Assembly (NCBI RefSeq): GCF_000814475.1
Contig: NZ_JSVC01000002.1
Location: forward strand, 1-64,000
Source of the DNA: Flavihumibacter solisilvae
GTDB taxonomy: Bacteria; Bacteroidota; Bacteroidia; Chitinophagales; Chitinophagaceae
Length of the DNA: 64,000 nucleotides
Direction of reading: 5' to 3'
The position numbers and the translations under genes were made by a program. The notes under the pieces are model-generated. The model was not told where the DNA came from. It searched no databases and saw only the letters and a program-made list of their open reading frames with translations. Below are positions 44,819 through 54,830 of the stretch, in pieces. The stretch's first letter is position 1, and each line of letters opens with the position of its first letter.

Positions 44819-45267
44819 CGTTTGCAATTTTCGGCGATCTGTTCCAGGACTCTTTTAACCGTCTGGATATCCGCAGCGCTTACCTCTTTAAGTGCAATAC
44901 GCCTGTTTGCTGCGATTACCGGTTTCATTGATTCCAACATGTTTACCGCCTTATTTGTGATAGTTAAGTTTGTCTTCCGCCGGTCTGTTGCATGTACTGT
45001 CCTCTCCAGGAAGCCATTCGTTACCAGCAGGTCAATGATGCGGGTCACGGATGCATTATCCTTGAACACCATTTCTGCCAGGTCCTGCTGTTTGATACCC
45101 GGGTTCTCTACAAGTGCCTGCAATACCAGCCATTGATCAATTGTAATGTCAAACCCGTTTTCCCTGATCTGCTTCTGCGCATACTGCCGGTAAGACCTGA
45201 TTGCCTTGTCTATACTGTAAAAAATGACGTCTGAGAGCCTTGACTGAACCGCTGTTTTGTTTGACAT
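44815..45267 (-). CDS. MarR family transcriptional regulator
   Basis: This 150-residue winged-helix regulator shows the MarR order: dimerisation helix, LVLQALVENPGIKQQDLAEMVFKDNASVTRIIDLLVTNGFLER, then the wing ATDRRKTNLTITNKA. It likely represses its own operon: two palindromes, TTTGATATATCAAA and TTGATATGTCAA, lie within 50 bases upstream. The ligand is unknown. It is cotranscribed with the coupled 71-residue exported peptide. Confidence 0.93.
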   Translation of the reverse strand: MSNKTAVQSRLSDVIFYSIDKAIRSYRQYAQKQIRENGFDITIDQWLVLQALVENPGIKQQDLAEMVFKDNASVTRIIDLLVTNGFLERTVHATDRRKTNLTITNKAVNMLESMKPVIAANRRIALKEVSAADIQTVKRVLEQIAENCKR

Positions 45268-45275
45268 GCCATTAA

Positions 45276-45287
45276 TTGATATGTCAA
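45276..45287. promoter_or_regulatory. Putative MarR operator, proximal
   Basis: TTGATATGTCAA is a 12-base palindrome with one mismatch. It lies nine bases upstream of the MarR ATG. It shares its half-site with the perfect palindrome whose centre is 27 bases further upstream. Confidence 0.55.
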
Positions 45288-45301
45288 AGATTAGGCGAAT
45301 A

Positions 45302-45315
45302 TTTGATATATCAAA
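45302..45315. promoter_or_regulatory. Putative MarR operator, distal
   Basis: TTTGATATATCAAA is a perfect 14-base palindrome in the 70-base gap between the MarR gene and the alpha/beta hydrolase gene. Its size and position suit a MarR dimer site. Confidence 0.65.
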
Positions 45316-45337
45316 ATTTTATTCTGAAAATATTGAT

Positions 45338-46252
45338 CTACCTGTTAATCCAGTTGGTTACCGCCTGGACAAACTCCCTGTTCTTTTCATAATAGAGGAT
45401 GTGTCCGCCACTGATCTTCACAACTTTCTGATTTGGGTACCTGAACAGCTTGTAATGGTCGGGCCCGATATTGTTATCCTTAGTGCCGGAGATGACCAGT
45501 ACAGGCATTTTAACCTGTTGCGTTTCTGTAGTGAAATCGCGGAAATACACTGGTGAGCTCAGGGCGTTTTGTGCGAAAGTATAGTTGCGGGGCATGCAGT
45601 TGTCGATACTGTCCAGCCTATCGACGGCAGCCTTGTTATCGGACAGCATTTTGTAATCGAGATGCCGCTTGCTCAGCAAAGACTTTGCTTCCATGAATGG
45701 TGTCATGATCGAATCTCTGTTGGTCACCATTACATTTTCACCCAGCAATTTATTAATAAACTGAATCTGGTTAATCAGGGAATTATTAATGGAAAGTGTT
45801 GAGTTGAGGAGGACCAGCCCTTTGACATGCTGTGGATACCGGAGCGCATAGGAATGTGCAAGAATGCCGCCGAAGGAGTGGCCCATGACATATACCTTAT
45901 CCACCCCCGATAGCATACGAATCTCTTCAATATCATTGACCATCCTTTCCACGCTGTAATCTTTGTTGGCAGGAGAGCCAGACCTGCCACAACCCCGCTG
46001 GTCGAAATAGTACATGGCAAGATTCTTTTCAAGTGCATTACCGCCCATGGCTTCAAAGGAAAAGCTCCATGCACCCGGTCCTCCGTGAACAAAAATGCAG
46101 GGAATACCCTTGCCTGCAATTTTCAGGTATAGTTGTACACTGTCCGAAGTCAGGATGGAGCTGTCGTTGAGTCGTTGTGCAGTACGCTGTTGGGCAAAAC
46201 AGTCAGATAGGCAGGCAGTGATGGCCAGGGCGACCAGGAGTAAATGTTTCAT
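45338..46252 (-). CDS. Exported alpha/beta hydrolase (proline iminopeptidase-like)
   Basis: This 304-residue protein has a signal peptide (MKHLLLVALAITACLSDCFA) and an alpha/beta hydrolase domain. The oxyanion-region HGGPG, the strand YYFDQRGCGRSGSP, the nucleophile elbow VMGHSFGG and the C-terminal ISGTKDNNIGPDHY and SGGHILYYE (catalytic Asp and His) are all visible. HGGPG with DQRGCGRS is the pattern of the S33 proline iminopeptidase group. The shorter ATG start at 46252 is used since it begins the signal peptide. It lies upstream of MarR on the same strand. Confidence 0.9.
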   Translation of the reverse strand: MKHLLLVALAITACLSDCFAQQRTAQRLNDSSILTSDSVQLYLKIAGKGIPCIFVHGGPGAWSFSFEAMGGNALEKNLAMYYFDQRGCGRSGSPANKDYSVERMVNDIEEIRMLSGVDKVYVMGHSFGGILAHSYALRYPQHVKGLVLLNSTLSINNSLINQIQFINKLLGENVMVTNRDSIMTPFMEAKSLLSKRHLDYKMLSDNKAAVDRLDSIDNCMPRNYTFAQNALSSPVYFRDFTTETQQVKMPVLVISGTKDNNIGPDHYKLFRYPNQKVVKISGGHILYYEKNREFVQAVTNWINR

Positions 46253-46393
46253 AGTTTGTAAAGGAGTTGCAAATGTACAACGACGTATTTGTAAAAAATT
46301 GTAGGTTTGCATCTTCACGCAATCATTCAACATGTAGAATTAATTTCTTTTTGAAGCGCACACTTATGATTTTTCACCTTCAACAAAGAAATT

Positions 46394-47998
46394 ATGCTTA
46401 TTCTTCAGCATTTAACATATTTCCATCCCAATAAAGACCTGTTATTCGAAAACCTTGACCTTACCATCAGAGGCCGGAACAAAATGGCATTGGTCGGTAA
46501 GAACGGAATAGGTAAGTCCACATTATTGAAGATTATGGCCGGTGAACTGCAGCCATCCTCAGGTACTGTGACCAGTTCTTCTCTACCGTATTATATTCCC
46601 CAACTGTTCGGCCAGTTTGACCAATACAGTATTGGAAGTGCTTTACGCGTCGACGGAAAGCTCCGGGCACTGCGTGAGATAACCGAAGGCCATGTAACAA
46701 ATGAAAACCTCGCAAACCTGGATGAAGACTGGACCATTGAAGAGCGTTGCAGGGAGGCCTTAGCATACTGGGATCTTGATGGGCTTGACCTGGGAAGTCC
46801 GATTGGTAAACTCAGCGGGGGACAAAAAACAAAAGTCTTTCTTGCAGGCATTGCTATTCACCAGCCGGAAATTGCCTTGCTTGATGAGCCGAGCAACCAT
46901 CTTGATCTTTCAGCCAGGCGATTGTTGTATGATTTTTTCAAGACCAGTAAATGTACAATGCTCGTGGTCAGTCACGACCGGAAATTGCTGGATCTTCCCG
47001 ATACTGTAGTTGAACTTGACAAGAATGGACTTACGACCTACGGTGGTAATTATAGTTTTTACAGGGCACAGAAACAGATGGAGAAAAATGCATTTGACCA
47101 TGAGCTCCGGGCAAAGGAAAAAGAGTTGAGAAAAGCGAAAGAAACAGCCCGTGAAACTGCCGAAAAGCAACAGCGTCATAACGCACGAGGAAAGAAAAAG
47201 CAGGAAAAGGCCGGAATGCCCACTATTCTGATCAACAGCATGCGGAACAGTGCAGAGAACAGTACTGCACGACTAAAGGGCATTCATGCCGAAAAAGTAG
47301 GAGCGGTTTCGGACGCGTTGAATGAGCTGCGAAAGGAATTGCCGGACCTGGATAAAATGAAATTTGGCTTTGACAACTCCACCCTGCACAAGGGAAAGAT
47401 CCTGGTGAGTGCAAAGGGAGTCAATTTCGGTTATGGCACCCGGTTATTATGGGATAATCCAATCGATTTCCAGGTTTTGAGTGGTGAGAGGATAGCGCTT
47501 AAAGGCAATAATGGATCAGGTAAGACTACGCTGATCAGGATGATCACCGGTGACATTGAGCCGGTCTCAGGATCCATCCAGCGGGCCATTGATAAAACAG
47601 TGTATATCGACCAGGATTATTCCATTGTTGATAACAATATCACCGTTTTTGAACAGGTCGGGCGATTCAATCATTCGCGTCTGCAGGAACATGAGTTGAA
47701 GTCCAGGCTGAATCGTTTTTTGTTTACGAAGGAAGACTGGGACAAAGCAGGTGTCTCACTTAGTGGCGGCGAGAAAATGCGGCTGACACTTTGTTGCCTG
47801 ACCATCAGCGAACATGCACCGGATATCATCATCCTGGATGAGCCGACAAATAACCTTGATATCCAGAACATGGAAATACTGACTGCAGCTATCAATGAGT
47901 ATATGGGAACCCTGATCGTTGTTTCACACGACGAACACTTCCTCGAGAGTGTCCGGACAGTACGGAGCATTGACCTTAACTCAATGGGCAGCTGTTGA
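46394..47998 (+). CDS. ABC-F family ATPase
   Basis: This 534-residue cytoplasmic protein has two ABC nucleotide-binding domains and no membrane segment. Domain 1 has Walker A GKNGIGKST (35-43) and signature LSGGQKTKV; domain 2 has GNNGSGKTT and LSGGEKMRL; both have LDEPxNxLD. A charged linker of about 80 residues (KEKELRKAKETARETAEKQQ) joins them. ABC-F proteins act on the ribosomal E-site in translation control or antibiotic protection. Resistance cannot be claimed here. Its 3' end overlaps the convergent serine hydrolase gene by 18 bases. Confidence 0.92.
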   Translation: MLILQHLTYFHPNKDLLFENLDLTIRGRNKMALVGKNGIGKSTLLKIMAGELQPSSGTVTSSSLPYYIPQLFGQFDQYSIGSALRVDGKLRALREITEGHVTNENLANLDEDWTIEERCREALAYWDLDGLDLGSPIGKLSGGQKTKVFLAGIAIHQPEIALLDEPSNHLDLSARRLLYDFFKTSKCTMLVVSHDRKLLDLPDTVVELDKNGLTTYGGNYSFYRAQKQMEKNAFDHELRAKEKELRKAKETARETAEKQQRHNARGKKKQEKAGMPTILINSMRNSAENSTARLKGIHAEKVGAVSDALNELRKELPDLDKMKFGFDNSTLHKGKILVSAKGVNFGYGTRLLWDNPIDFQVLSGERIALKGNNGSGKTTLIRMITGDIEPVSGSIQRAIDKTVYIDQDYSIVDNNITVFEQVGRFNHSRLQEHELKSRLNRFLFTKEDWDKAGVSLSGGEKMRLTLCCLTISEHAPDIIILDEPTNNLDIQNMEILTAAINEYMGTLIVVSHDEHFLESVRTVRSIDLNSMGSC

Positions 47999-49999
47999 CG
48001 GATCCTTTCCTTCTACAAGGAATGAACGGAAAGCCTCGAGCAATGCGTCGGATGTATTTGAATTGGTAAAGATGACATAGCCCATTTTGAGATCCTGGTA
48101 TACTTCGAACTTGCATTTGAAATCACCATTGTTGCCGCCGTGGCCAAAGGTTTTGCCGTAAGGCGTTTCACGGATCTCAAGGCTCATTCCCATGTAGGAA
48201 GGATACCTGGGCATTTCTTCACCCGGGTCGTATTTGTAATCCGAGTGTTTTTTAAACATGGTTGAATATGTATTGGCATCAAGGCCTTTTTGTTCAAGCA
48301 GGTTGATCATGAATTTTGTGAAAATCGAAGCCTCTGTTCGCATTGACCAGGCCATGCCGGGTGACTCATTAAGATCATCGAAGGTTGGCAGCATGTCGTA
48401 GTGGCCGTTGGCTACCATTGCCCTGAGTGAATCGTTCCTGGAAAAAAAAGTATGGTAAAGCCCTATCGGAGTTATGACTTCTTCCTGTAAAACCTGTTCC
48501 ACTTTTTTGCCGGTGATCTTTTCAACAACGAGTTTAAGGTATTCAAACCCTTCGCCGGAATAATTGAAGTCAGTACCAGGAGTAAATCGGAGATTGAGTT
48601 TACCGTCATCATTCATCGATCTCCAGTTCGGAAAGCCAGTTCTGTGTGTCAGTACGTGCCGGGCTGTCATCAACTTGTAGCGCTCATCATATTCGATGTC
48701 TGCATAGGGAAGATACTGGTATAAAGGCTTGTCCAGGTCGATCGTGCCCCGCTCTGCAAGTCGCTGAACAACGTAAGCAAATACAGGTTTTGTGATGGAT
48801 GCAGCTTCGAATAAAGTAATGTCGTCAACCCGTTTACCGGTTACGGCATTGCGTACTCCGTAGGTCTTGTGATAGATCATTTTGCCATCCTTTACCAGGG
48901 CAAGTGAAACTCCGGGAATGAGATAGTATTTCTGGTATGTGCTGATGAAGCTGTCTACCCGTGCGGCAGTTGCTTCATCAAATTTAAACAGCACTCCCTT
49001 ATCCGGTATCAGGTCAGGAGCGGGTATACCCCGGAGAATGAGAGGGGTTATAACCGTTTGCTTTCCTGCTTTTGCAACAACCGGGTGTGGCGCCTGTTGT
49101 GCGGTACTATAGACATGCTTGTCGGTACGGTAATAGTCGTCGGTAAAGCTGACATCATATTTCCCTTCCGGCACTTCTGTGAGGTAGTTTCCGGTACTGT
49201 CAACTTCTGCCTGGATCCAGCGTTTCGGTTGATCAGTCGAAATAAGCCTTACGCTCCCGGGAAGTTTCTCGTTCAGGCCATTGTCCCAGTTGACTTTGCC
49301 CTGTACATGAGCCAGTTTTTCTTTCGACGGTAACAGTAATACGTCACCCAGGTGATTAGGGTTCCGGATTTTCATGCTACCCTTTCCCCATCCATGAGCA
49401 GTAAAACTTCCGTCTGTGTCCTTGTCGAAGATGTTGAAATCGATCCCGATCGATTTGCCCACTTCGAACTGGTCTCCAAGGGCGATTCTCCATTCATATG
49501 TCCGCGTGTTTCCGTTCCTGGCAACCGCCACTTCCATTATATCCCAGGAAGCCTTGCTGGTGAACGGATCGTAAAATGAATTATTGATATTCCGCAACTT
49601 CTTGCTGTACATGAAGGAGGCTACACCTGAACCGAAAGGCAGGTGGCGGCCATCAATACAGAGTTCCAGGCAATCCTGTGAATTAAACCGCACGTTTGCG
49701 GAAGTGTCTTCAACAAAGTCGTTATCGGTAATAGTCAATGCAAGGTAAAATGACCTGTTATCCTGTCGGTATCCTACCTGGAACCAGGCGGAAAAATCGT
49801 CGTCGCCACTAGGTTTTGTCTCCGACAGCAGCGTGTTGACTGAGTACCTGCGGCCATCCTGGGGCCAGTCGGACAAATTTCCATCAACAATTATTTTGCC
49901 TAGCGGATATGCATAGGCGATTACGCCATTATGGGCTTGAAGTTGCTGCACAAATAATAGTGCCGGCAGTAACAGGCAGGCATAAATAGCTTTCCGCAT
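47981..49999 (-). CDS. CBM9-like domain fused to serine hydrolase (beta-lactamase family)
   Basis: This 672-residue exported protein has a signal peptide, a CBM9/DOMON-like carbohydrate-binding domain (about 30-220: GKIIVDGNLSDWPQD, DNRSFYLALTITDND), a carboxypeptidase-like Ig domain (about 235-310) and a C-terminal beta-lactamase/penicillin-binding-type hydrolase. The hydrolase has the nucleophile in ASITKP (SxxK), a YSGEGF tyrosine motif and the HGGN region. It probably cleaves an ester or peptide in the envelope or on a glycan. A permease gene lies just upstream on the same strand (10-base gap). Confidence 0.88.
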   Translation of the reverse strand: MRKAIYACLLLPALLFVQQLQAHNGVIAYAYPLGKIIVDGNLSDWPQDGRRYSVNTLLSETKPSGDDDFSAWFQVGYRQDNRSFYLALTITDNDFVEDTSANVRFNSQDCLELCIDGRHLPFGSGVASFMYSKKLRNINNSFYDPFTSKASWDIMEVAVARNGNTRTYEWRIALGDQFEVGKSIGIDFNIFDKDTDGSFTAHGWGKGSMKIRNPNHLGDVLLLPSKEKLAHVQGKVNWDNGLNEKLPGSVRLISTDQPKRWIQAEVDSTGNYLTEVPEGKYDVSFTDDYYRTDKHVYSTAQQAPHPVVAKAGKQTVITPLILRGIPAPDLIPDKGVLFKFDEATAARVDSFISTYQKYYLIPGVSLALVKDGKMIYHKTYGVRNAVTGKRVDDITLFEAASITKPVFAYVVQRLAERGTIDLDKPLYQYLPYADIEYDERYKLMTARHVLTHRTGFPNWRSMNDDGKLNLRFTPGTDFNYSGEGFEYLKLVVEKITGKKVEQVLQEEVITPIGLYHTFFSRNDSLRAMVANGHYDMLPTFDDLNESPGMAWSMRTEASIFTKFMINLLEQKGLDANTYSTMFKKHSDYKYDPGEEMPRYPSYMGMSLEIRETPYGKTFGHGGNNGDFKCKFEVYQDLKMGYVIFTNSNTSDALLEAFRSFLVEGKDPSTAAH

Positions 50000-50008
50000 A
50001 TATATTGT

Positions 50009-52390
50009 TTATTCGGTTCTTAAGCTTTTCACCGGGTTGATCAATGCAGCTTTGATCGCCTGGAAACTCACAGTAAGCAAAGTAATGATCAACGCACCTG
50101 CTCCGGCAGCGATGAATATCCACCAGCTCAGACTTGTCCGGTACGTATAATGCTGCAGCCAGTTATGCATGAAGTACCAGGATAGGGGACCGGCAATAAA
50201 CAGTGAAATACCCACCAGCACCAGGAACTGTTTTGAAAGCAATTGCCACAGGTTGGTAACAGAAGCTCCCAATACTTTCCGGATTCCTATTTCTTTTGTC
50301 CGCTGTTCAGCAACAAAAGAGGCAAGACCGAAGAGTCCGAGGCAGGAAATAAAGATGGCCAGGACAGCAAAGCTGGTCGCGAGTTTGCCGATCCTTTCTT
50401 CTTCGCCAAACTTCCGGTTAAACTCCTCGTCAACAAAATCGAATTGAAAGACGGAAGCCGGATCATATTTTTTGAAAGTATTCTCGATCCGCTCTTTGGC
50501 GACACCGGGTGCAAGTGCAGGGTTAACCCGCATAGTGAGGACATTCCCCTGTTCAGGAGAAACGTGAAACATGGCTGCCCTGACAGGTTCATATGGCGAT
50601 TCCACGAGCATATCTTTAACTACTCCAACAACTATATAAGGCTTGTCTTCCCACTTTAATACTTTGCCGATGGGCTCTTTAAACCCGATGAATTTTACGG
50701 CAGATTCATTCAGGATAAAGGCTAAGCTGTCAGTTGCGAACTCGCGTGAAAAGTCGCGCCCCTGCAAGATCTCCCAGCCGATCACTTTCCCGAATTCATG
50801 GGTGACGCCGTTGTTTGGAAAGTCCACTGCCTGGTTAGGATCTTTTCCTTCCCAGTTAAACCCGCCGTTGCTGTTCCATACAGCGGTAGCGGGACTAAAG
50901 GATTCCGTCATCTCAACTAACACATTGCTGGTTTTCAACTCATGCCGGAGCGCTTCAAATTTGCCGTGGATCACTTCGTTTACGCCTACAGATATCAGGC
51001 TTTCCTTGTTGTATCCTACGGGCCTGTTGCGTGCATGTTCGATCTGCTGGTAAACTACTATTGTACCTATAATCAGGATTACAGAGACCGCGAATTGCAG
51101 TACAACCAGCGTTTCCCGCGGAATGGATGCAAAGCGTCCTGCCCGGAATGTTCCCTTCAGAACTTTAACCGGCTTGAATGACGAAAGATATAAAGCAGGA
51201 TAACTGCCGGCTATTAACCCTGTAAAGAGGCAGACGATCAAACCAAGCAACCAGAAGAAGGGGTTTGACCAGAGCAGTGACAGTTTCTTATCAGCAATCT
51301 CGTTGAATAGTGGAAGCGCCAGCAGCACCAATCCCAGTGAAAGCAGGAAGGCAATAAATACCACGAGGAACGATTCACTGAAGAACTGTAATACCAGTTG
51401 CTGGCGAAGTGATCCTATCGCCTTACGCACGCCAACTTCGCGGGCCCTTTTCTCTGACCTTGCAGTGCTCAGGTTCATGAAATTAATACAGGCCAGCAGG
51501 AGTACAAAAGCGCCTACAGTTCCAAACAGCCAGACATATTGAATGCGCCCACCGGTATTGACACCATTTTTGAAATCGTCGTACAGGTGCCATTTACTCA
51601 TAGGCTGCAGGAACACCTGGGCCTTGTATTTTTTCTCATCTTCGCCGACGACATCGAATTTTACGTTCCTGATTTTTGCCGACACTTTTTCCATTTCGGC
51701 ATTGTCGGCCAGTTGGGCGAAAGTACGGGTGAAGTTACTTCCCCAAGGGTTTTCCATCTTCTCGACAAACGGGTTCTGGATCAGGTAAAGCGACCAGGGA
51801 AGAATGAATGTAAGGTCGCGGAACGAAGTATTGTAAGGAAGGTCCGCATATACGCCGGTAACTTTCACGTCAACCTTATTGTCTACCCGAAGTGTTTTGT
51901 TCAGTGGATTTTCATTACCGAATAATGTTTTAGCTGTTGACTCGGAAACGAGAATAGTGTAAGGGTCTTTAAGACCGTTCCTGCTTCCTTTAATCATTTT
52001 GAGGGAAAGCATATCCGGTGCTTCCGGTTCAAAGAATGAGCCGTCGCGCCGGAACTTCCTGTCACCATTTGCGAGTGTATGCTGGAAGTTCCATGAGCAT
52101 TGCAGAACATACTTAAAATCACTTCCGTATTTGCGGCGGATCTCACCTGCCATCACAGCCGGGTTTGCAACCTGGGTTCCGATTTCGCCATTGAATGTCT
52201 GGTGTTGCATCACCTGGGCTATCCGGTCATAATTCTGGTGATACTTGTTGAAAGATAATTCATCCCAGATCCAGAGGCCGATCAGGATCGTAACGGCCAT
52301 TCCTACTGCCAGCCCGCCGATGTTGATGGCAGAGTATCCCTTGCTTTTGATAAGGTTGCGCAGGGCTACTATGAAGTAGTTTCTCAGCAT
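50009..52390 (-). CDS. FtsX/MacB-type ABC transporter permease 1
   Basis: This 793-residue inner-membrane protein has the arrangement MLRNYFIVALRNLIKSKGYS, helix 1, a large periplasmic MacB_PCD domain, an FtsX domain of three helices, then a second PCD and FtsX domain with the signature RTKEIGIRKVLGASVTNLWQLLSKQFL. It ends AALINPVKSLRTE. Members export peptides or transduce stress, using an ATPase encoded elsewhere; none is seen within the window. The ATG at 52390 fits relatives; the frame opens at 52447. Confidence 0.9.
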   Translation of the reverse strand: MLRNYFIVALRNLIKSKGYSAINIGGLAVGMAVTILIGLWIWDELSFNKYHQNYDRIAQVMQHQTFNGEIGTQVANPAVMAGEIRRKYGSDFKYVLQCSWNFQHTLANGDRKFRRDGSFFEPEAPDMLSLKMIKGSRNGLKDPYTILVSESTAKTLFGNENPLNKTLRVDNKVDVKVTGVYADLPYNTSFRDLTFILPWSLYLIQNPFVEKMENPWGSNFTRTFAQLADNAEMEKVSAKIRNVKFDVVGEDEKKYKAQVFLQPMSKWHLYDDFKNGVNTGGRIQYVWLFGTVGAFVLLLACINFMNLSTARSEKRAREVGVRKAIGSLRQQLVLQFFSESFLVVFIAFLLSLGLVLLALPLFNEIADKKLSLLWSNPFFWLLGLIVCLFTGLIAGSYPALYLSSFKPVKVLKGTFRAGRFASIPRETLVVLQFAVSVILIIGTIVVYQQIEHARNRPVGYNKESLISVGVNEVIHGKFEALRHELKTSNVLVEMTESFSPATAVWNSNGGFNWEGKDPNQAVDFPNNGVTHEFGKVIGWEILQGRDFSREFATDSLAFILNESAVKFIGFKEPIGKVLKWEDKPYIVVGVVKDMLVESPYEPVRAAMFHVSPEQGNVLTMRVNPALAPGVAKERIENTFKKYDPASVFQFDFVDEEFNRKFGEEERIGKLATSFAVLAIFISCLGLFGLASFVAEQRTKEIGIRKVLGASVTNLWQLLSKQFLVLVGISLFIAGPLSWYFMHNWLQHYTYRTSLSWWIFIAAGAGALIITLLTVSFQAIKAALINPVKSLRTE

Positions 52391-52457
52391 CCATAGAGGC
52401 TTTTGTATTGCCTGAACTGAAAGTAATTTATTTTTACCGCAACGCACCCGTGATTAT

Positions 52458-54830
52458 ATGGCAACGATCAGATATTTATTTGTACTGCTTAGTTTATGTT
52501 TAAACGTTTTTGTTTCTTTCGCCCAAAGCCCGGATTCAGCCCGGCAAGCCCAGGATACGGCCAGGCAACGGCGACGCATGATGGATTCCACTCTGTTCGC
52601 CGAAAGTAATAAACCTACTCCGGGCGACTACCTGCTGTCGCTCGAGCGCAGTTTCCAGTATTTCAATAAAGTACCGGTAATTACGGGGTCGTTTTCTTCG
52701 CTGGATGGTATCGGGAACAAGTTAAGGGAAGACGATTCTGTGCTTAATATTATCAAGAGCCGGCTTGTCAGCCAGGATCGAAATCTCAACATCCGGAACC
52801 TGCAGATGTTCGGTGCCTTGTTGGAACACCTTGTCGAAGATGAGGGTCGTTATGAAGAGCGGCTCAACAGTTATGATGCCCGGATGGACAGCCTCAGGCG
52901 GGATTTCAGTAACCTCCGTAAGGACACCATCCTGCGCAGTATGTTTCGTGACTCTGTACTCAGGGCGAAATTCCGTCCCGCGATCCGGGAACTGCGTACT
53001 AAGCGCCAGCTTGCAGACAGTTTGTTCACGCTAACCAACGAGCGTATCAATTCACTGAAAGCCCATGTAACCGCAAACAGGATTAACGCAGAAGAACTTG
53101 AGAACCAGGTAGAAAATTTCCTGCGGAGTGCCGGGTCCAGGGCATTTGGGAAGGAACGGCGTTATATCTGGGAACCCCGCACCGGTACAAGTCGATCGAG
53201 AAGGACTGGTGAATTCAGGCGTGGACTGCAACAGGAGAATTACATCGCGAATTATTATTTTTCAAACATGCGGGGTGAGCAGATGGTTCTCCTGGTTATC
53301 GGTCTCGCATTCTTTGCCTGGGTTGCCTATAATTTCAGGAGCCTGAAGCAGCTAGGTAAAATGGATGCATTGAATGATCTGCAATTCCGTTTTCTAAGCC
53401 CATTACCCCTACTCGTTTCTTTAGTTTTTGTACTGAACCTGGCGCCGCTGTTTGATCTCAATGCGCCGGCACTTTACCTCGAAACAGTCGGATTCCTGCT
53501 GATGGCGGTATTGTCGGTCTTCTTCCTTAAACAGAAGCATCGGATATTCTTCGTTTACTGGTGTGTGTTTATCCTGATATTCTTATCATACAGTTTCAGC
53601 CGGTTCCTGGGGCTGCCTTATGCGATGATACGGTACTGGAACCTTGGTGTCAATAGTGCTTCCATTGTTCTCGCCATTTTGGTACTCCGTCATTTCAGGA
53701 CATTTTTCAAAGAAAACAGGCTGATTCGCGGGGCCATTCTCTTATATGCATTACTGCATTTGCTTGCGGTTGTCAGCAATATATTCGGCCGGGTTACCCT
53801 TTCGCAGTTGTTCAGTTCCACTGCCATATATACATTTACGCAGGCGCTTGGCCTCGCCATCTTCGTGCCTTCTGTTCGCGAAGCCATGATGCTCCAGATC
53901 CAGGCAAGCCGTATTCGCAATCAATACCCTGTGACATTCGACTACCTGCCCATTCAGAAAAACATTGACCGGGTAGTATTCTGGCTCGCTGTGATCATCT
54001 GGCTGGTCAGCTTTACCACTAACATGAACATGTATACGAGCATTTCTGATGGCATTTCAGGGTTTCTCACTTCCCCCAGGAATATAGGAAGTTTCACCTT
54101 TACTATCAGGGGTGTATTGCTGTTCCTGTTTATTATCTGGCTTGCACACTTCCTGCAGAAATACATTGCTTATTTCTGGGGCGATACCGGGGATGATGCA
54201 GCTTTCGATAATAAGGGGCACCGGTCAAAACTTCTCATCACCCGGCTTATATTGCTCACTGGTGGATTCCTGCTGGCAGTTGCAGCTTCAGGTTTGCCGG
54301 TTGACAAGATCACAGTGATACTGGGCGCTCTAGGTGTTGGTGTGGGTCTCGGTCTCCAGGGCATCGTTAACAATTTTGTAAGCGGGATTATACTGATCTT
54401 CGACCGGCCGCTCCGGATAGGAGATATGGTGGAAATCGGCAACAGGAAGGGGCGGGTAAAAGAGATTGGTGTCCGTTCAAGTACGATACTCACAGCAGAC
54501 GGAGCTGAGGTAATTATTCCCAATGGCGATCTGCTGTCTGAGAATATCGTGAACTGGACCCTGAGCAATAATCATGTCCGCATTGAACAGGTGTATAAAG
54601 TTGATGGCGACATCAATGAAGACAGTTTGAGGCGTACACTGAAAAGTGAAATCCTGGCGGTACCGAATATGCTGCATTCCCGCGAACCGCAGATCATACT
54701 GGAACCGGTGGGGGATGAAAAGTATGAGATGCGGATTTATGCATGGTGTGCTGATGTTAACAAGCTGGAAACGACACAAACCCAATTGCGTAAAGTGATC
54801 AGGGATTTTCTCGCGCAACAAAAATCATGA
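52458..54830 (+). CDS. MscS-type mechanosensitive ion channel
   Basis: This 790-residue protein has a signal peptide, a periplasmic helical/coiled-coil domain (about 25-265), many membrane helices, and a C-terminal MscS core. The pore helix region is VILGALGVGVGLGLQGIVNNFVSGIILIF, followed by the beta domain DRPLRIGDMVEIGNRKGRVKEIGVRSSTILTADGAEVIIPNGDL. It belongs to the large MscK/YbdG-like branch and should open under membrane tension. It overlaps the TolB-like gene by 4 bases (ATGA at 54827), so both are coupled. Confidence 0.93.
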   Translation: MATIRYLFVLLSLCLNVFVSFAQSPDSARQAQDTARQRRRMMDSTLFAESNKPTPGDYLLSLERSFQYFNKVPVITGSFSSLDGIGNKLREDDSVLNIIKSRLVSQDRNLNIRNLQMFGALLEHLVEDEGRYEERLNSYDARMDSLRRDFSNLRKDTILRSMFRDSVLRAKFRPAIRELRTKRQLADSLFTLTNERINSLKAHVTANRINAEELENQVENFLRSAGSRAFGKERRYIWEPRTGTSRSRRTGEFRRGLQQENYIANYYFSNMRGEQMVLLVIGLAFFAWVAYNFRSLKQLGKMDALNDLQFRFLSPLPLLVSLVFVLNLAPLFDLNAPALYLETVGFLLMAVLSVFFLKQKHRIFFVYWCVFILIFLSYSFSRFLGLPYAMIRYWNLGVNSASIVLAILVLRHFRTFFKENRLIRGAILLYALLHLLAVVSNIFGRVTLSQLFSSTAIYTFTQALGLAIFVPSVREAMMLQIQASRIRNQYPVTFDYLPIQKNIDRVVFWLAVIIWLVSFTTNMNMYTSISDGISGFLTSPRNIGSFTFTIRGVLLFLFIIWLAHFLQKYIAYFWGDTGDDAAFDNKGHRSKLLITRLILLTGGFLLAVAASGLPVDKITVILGALGVGVGLGLQGIVNNFVSGIILIFDRPLRIGDMVEIGNRKGRVKEIGVRSSTILTADGAEVIIPNGDLLSENIVNWTLSNNHVRIEQVYKVDGDINEDSLRRTLKSEILAVPNMLHSREPQIILEPVGDEKYEMRIYAWCADVNKLETTQTQLRKVIRDFLAQQKS

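Noticed and set aside
46394-47998. ABC-F protein as an antibiotic-resistance determinant
   Set aside because: The sequence supports ABC-F membership only; nothing ties the linker to a known resistance subfamily.
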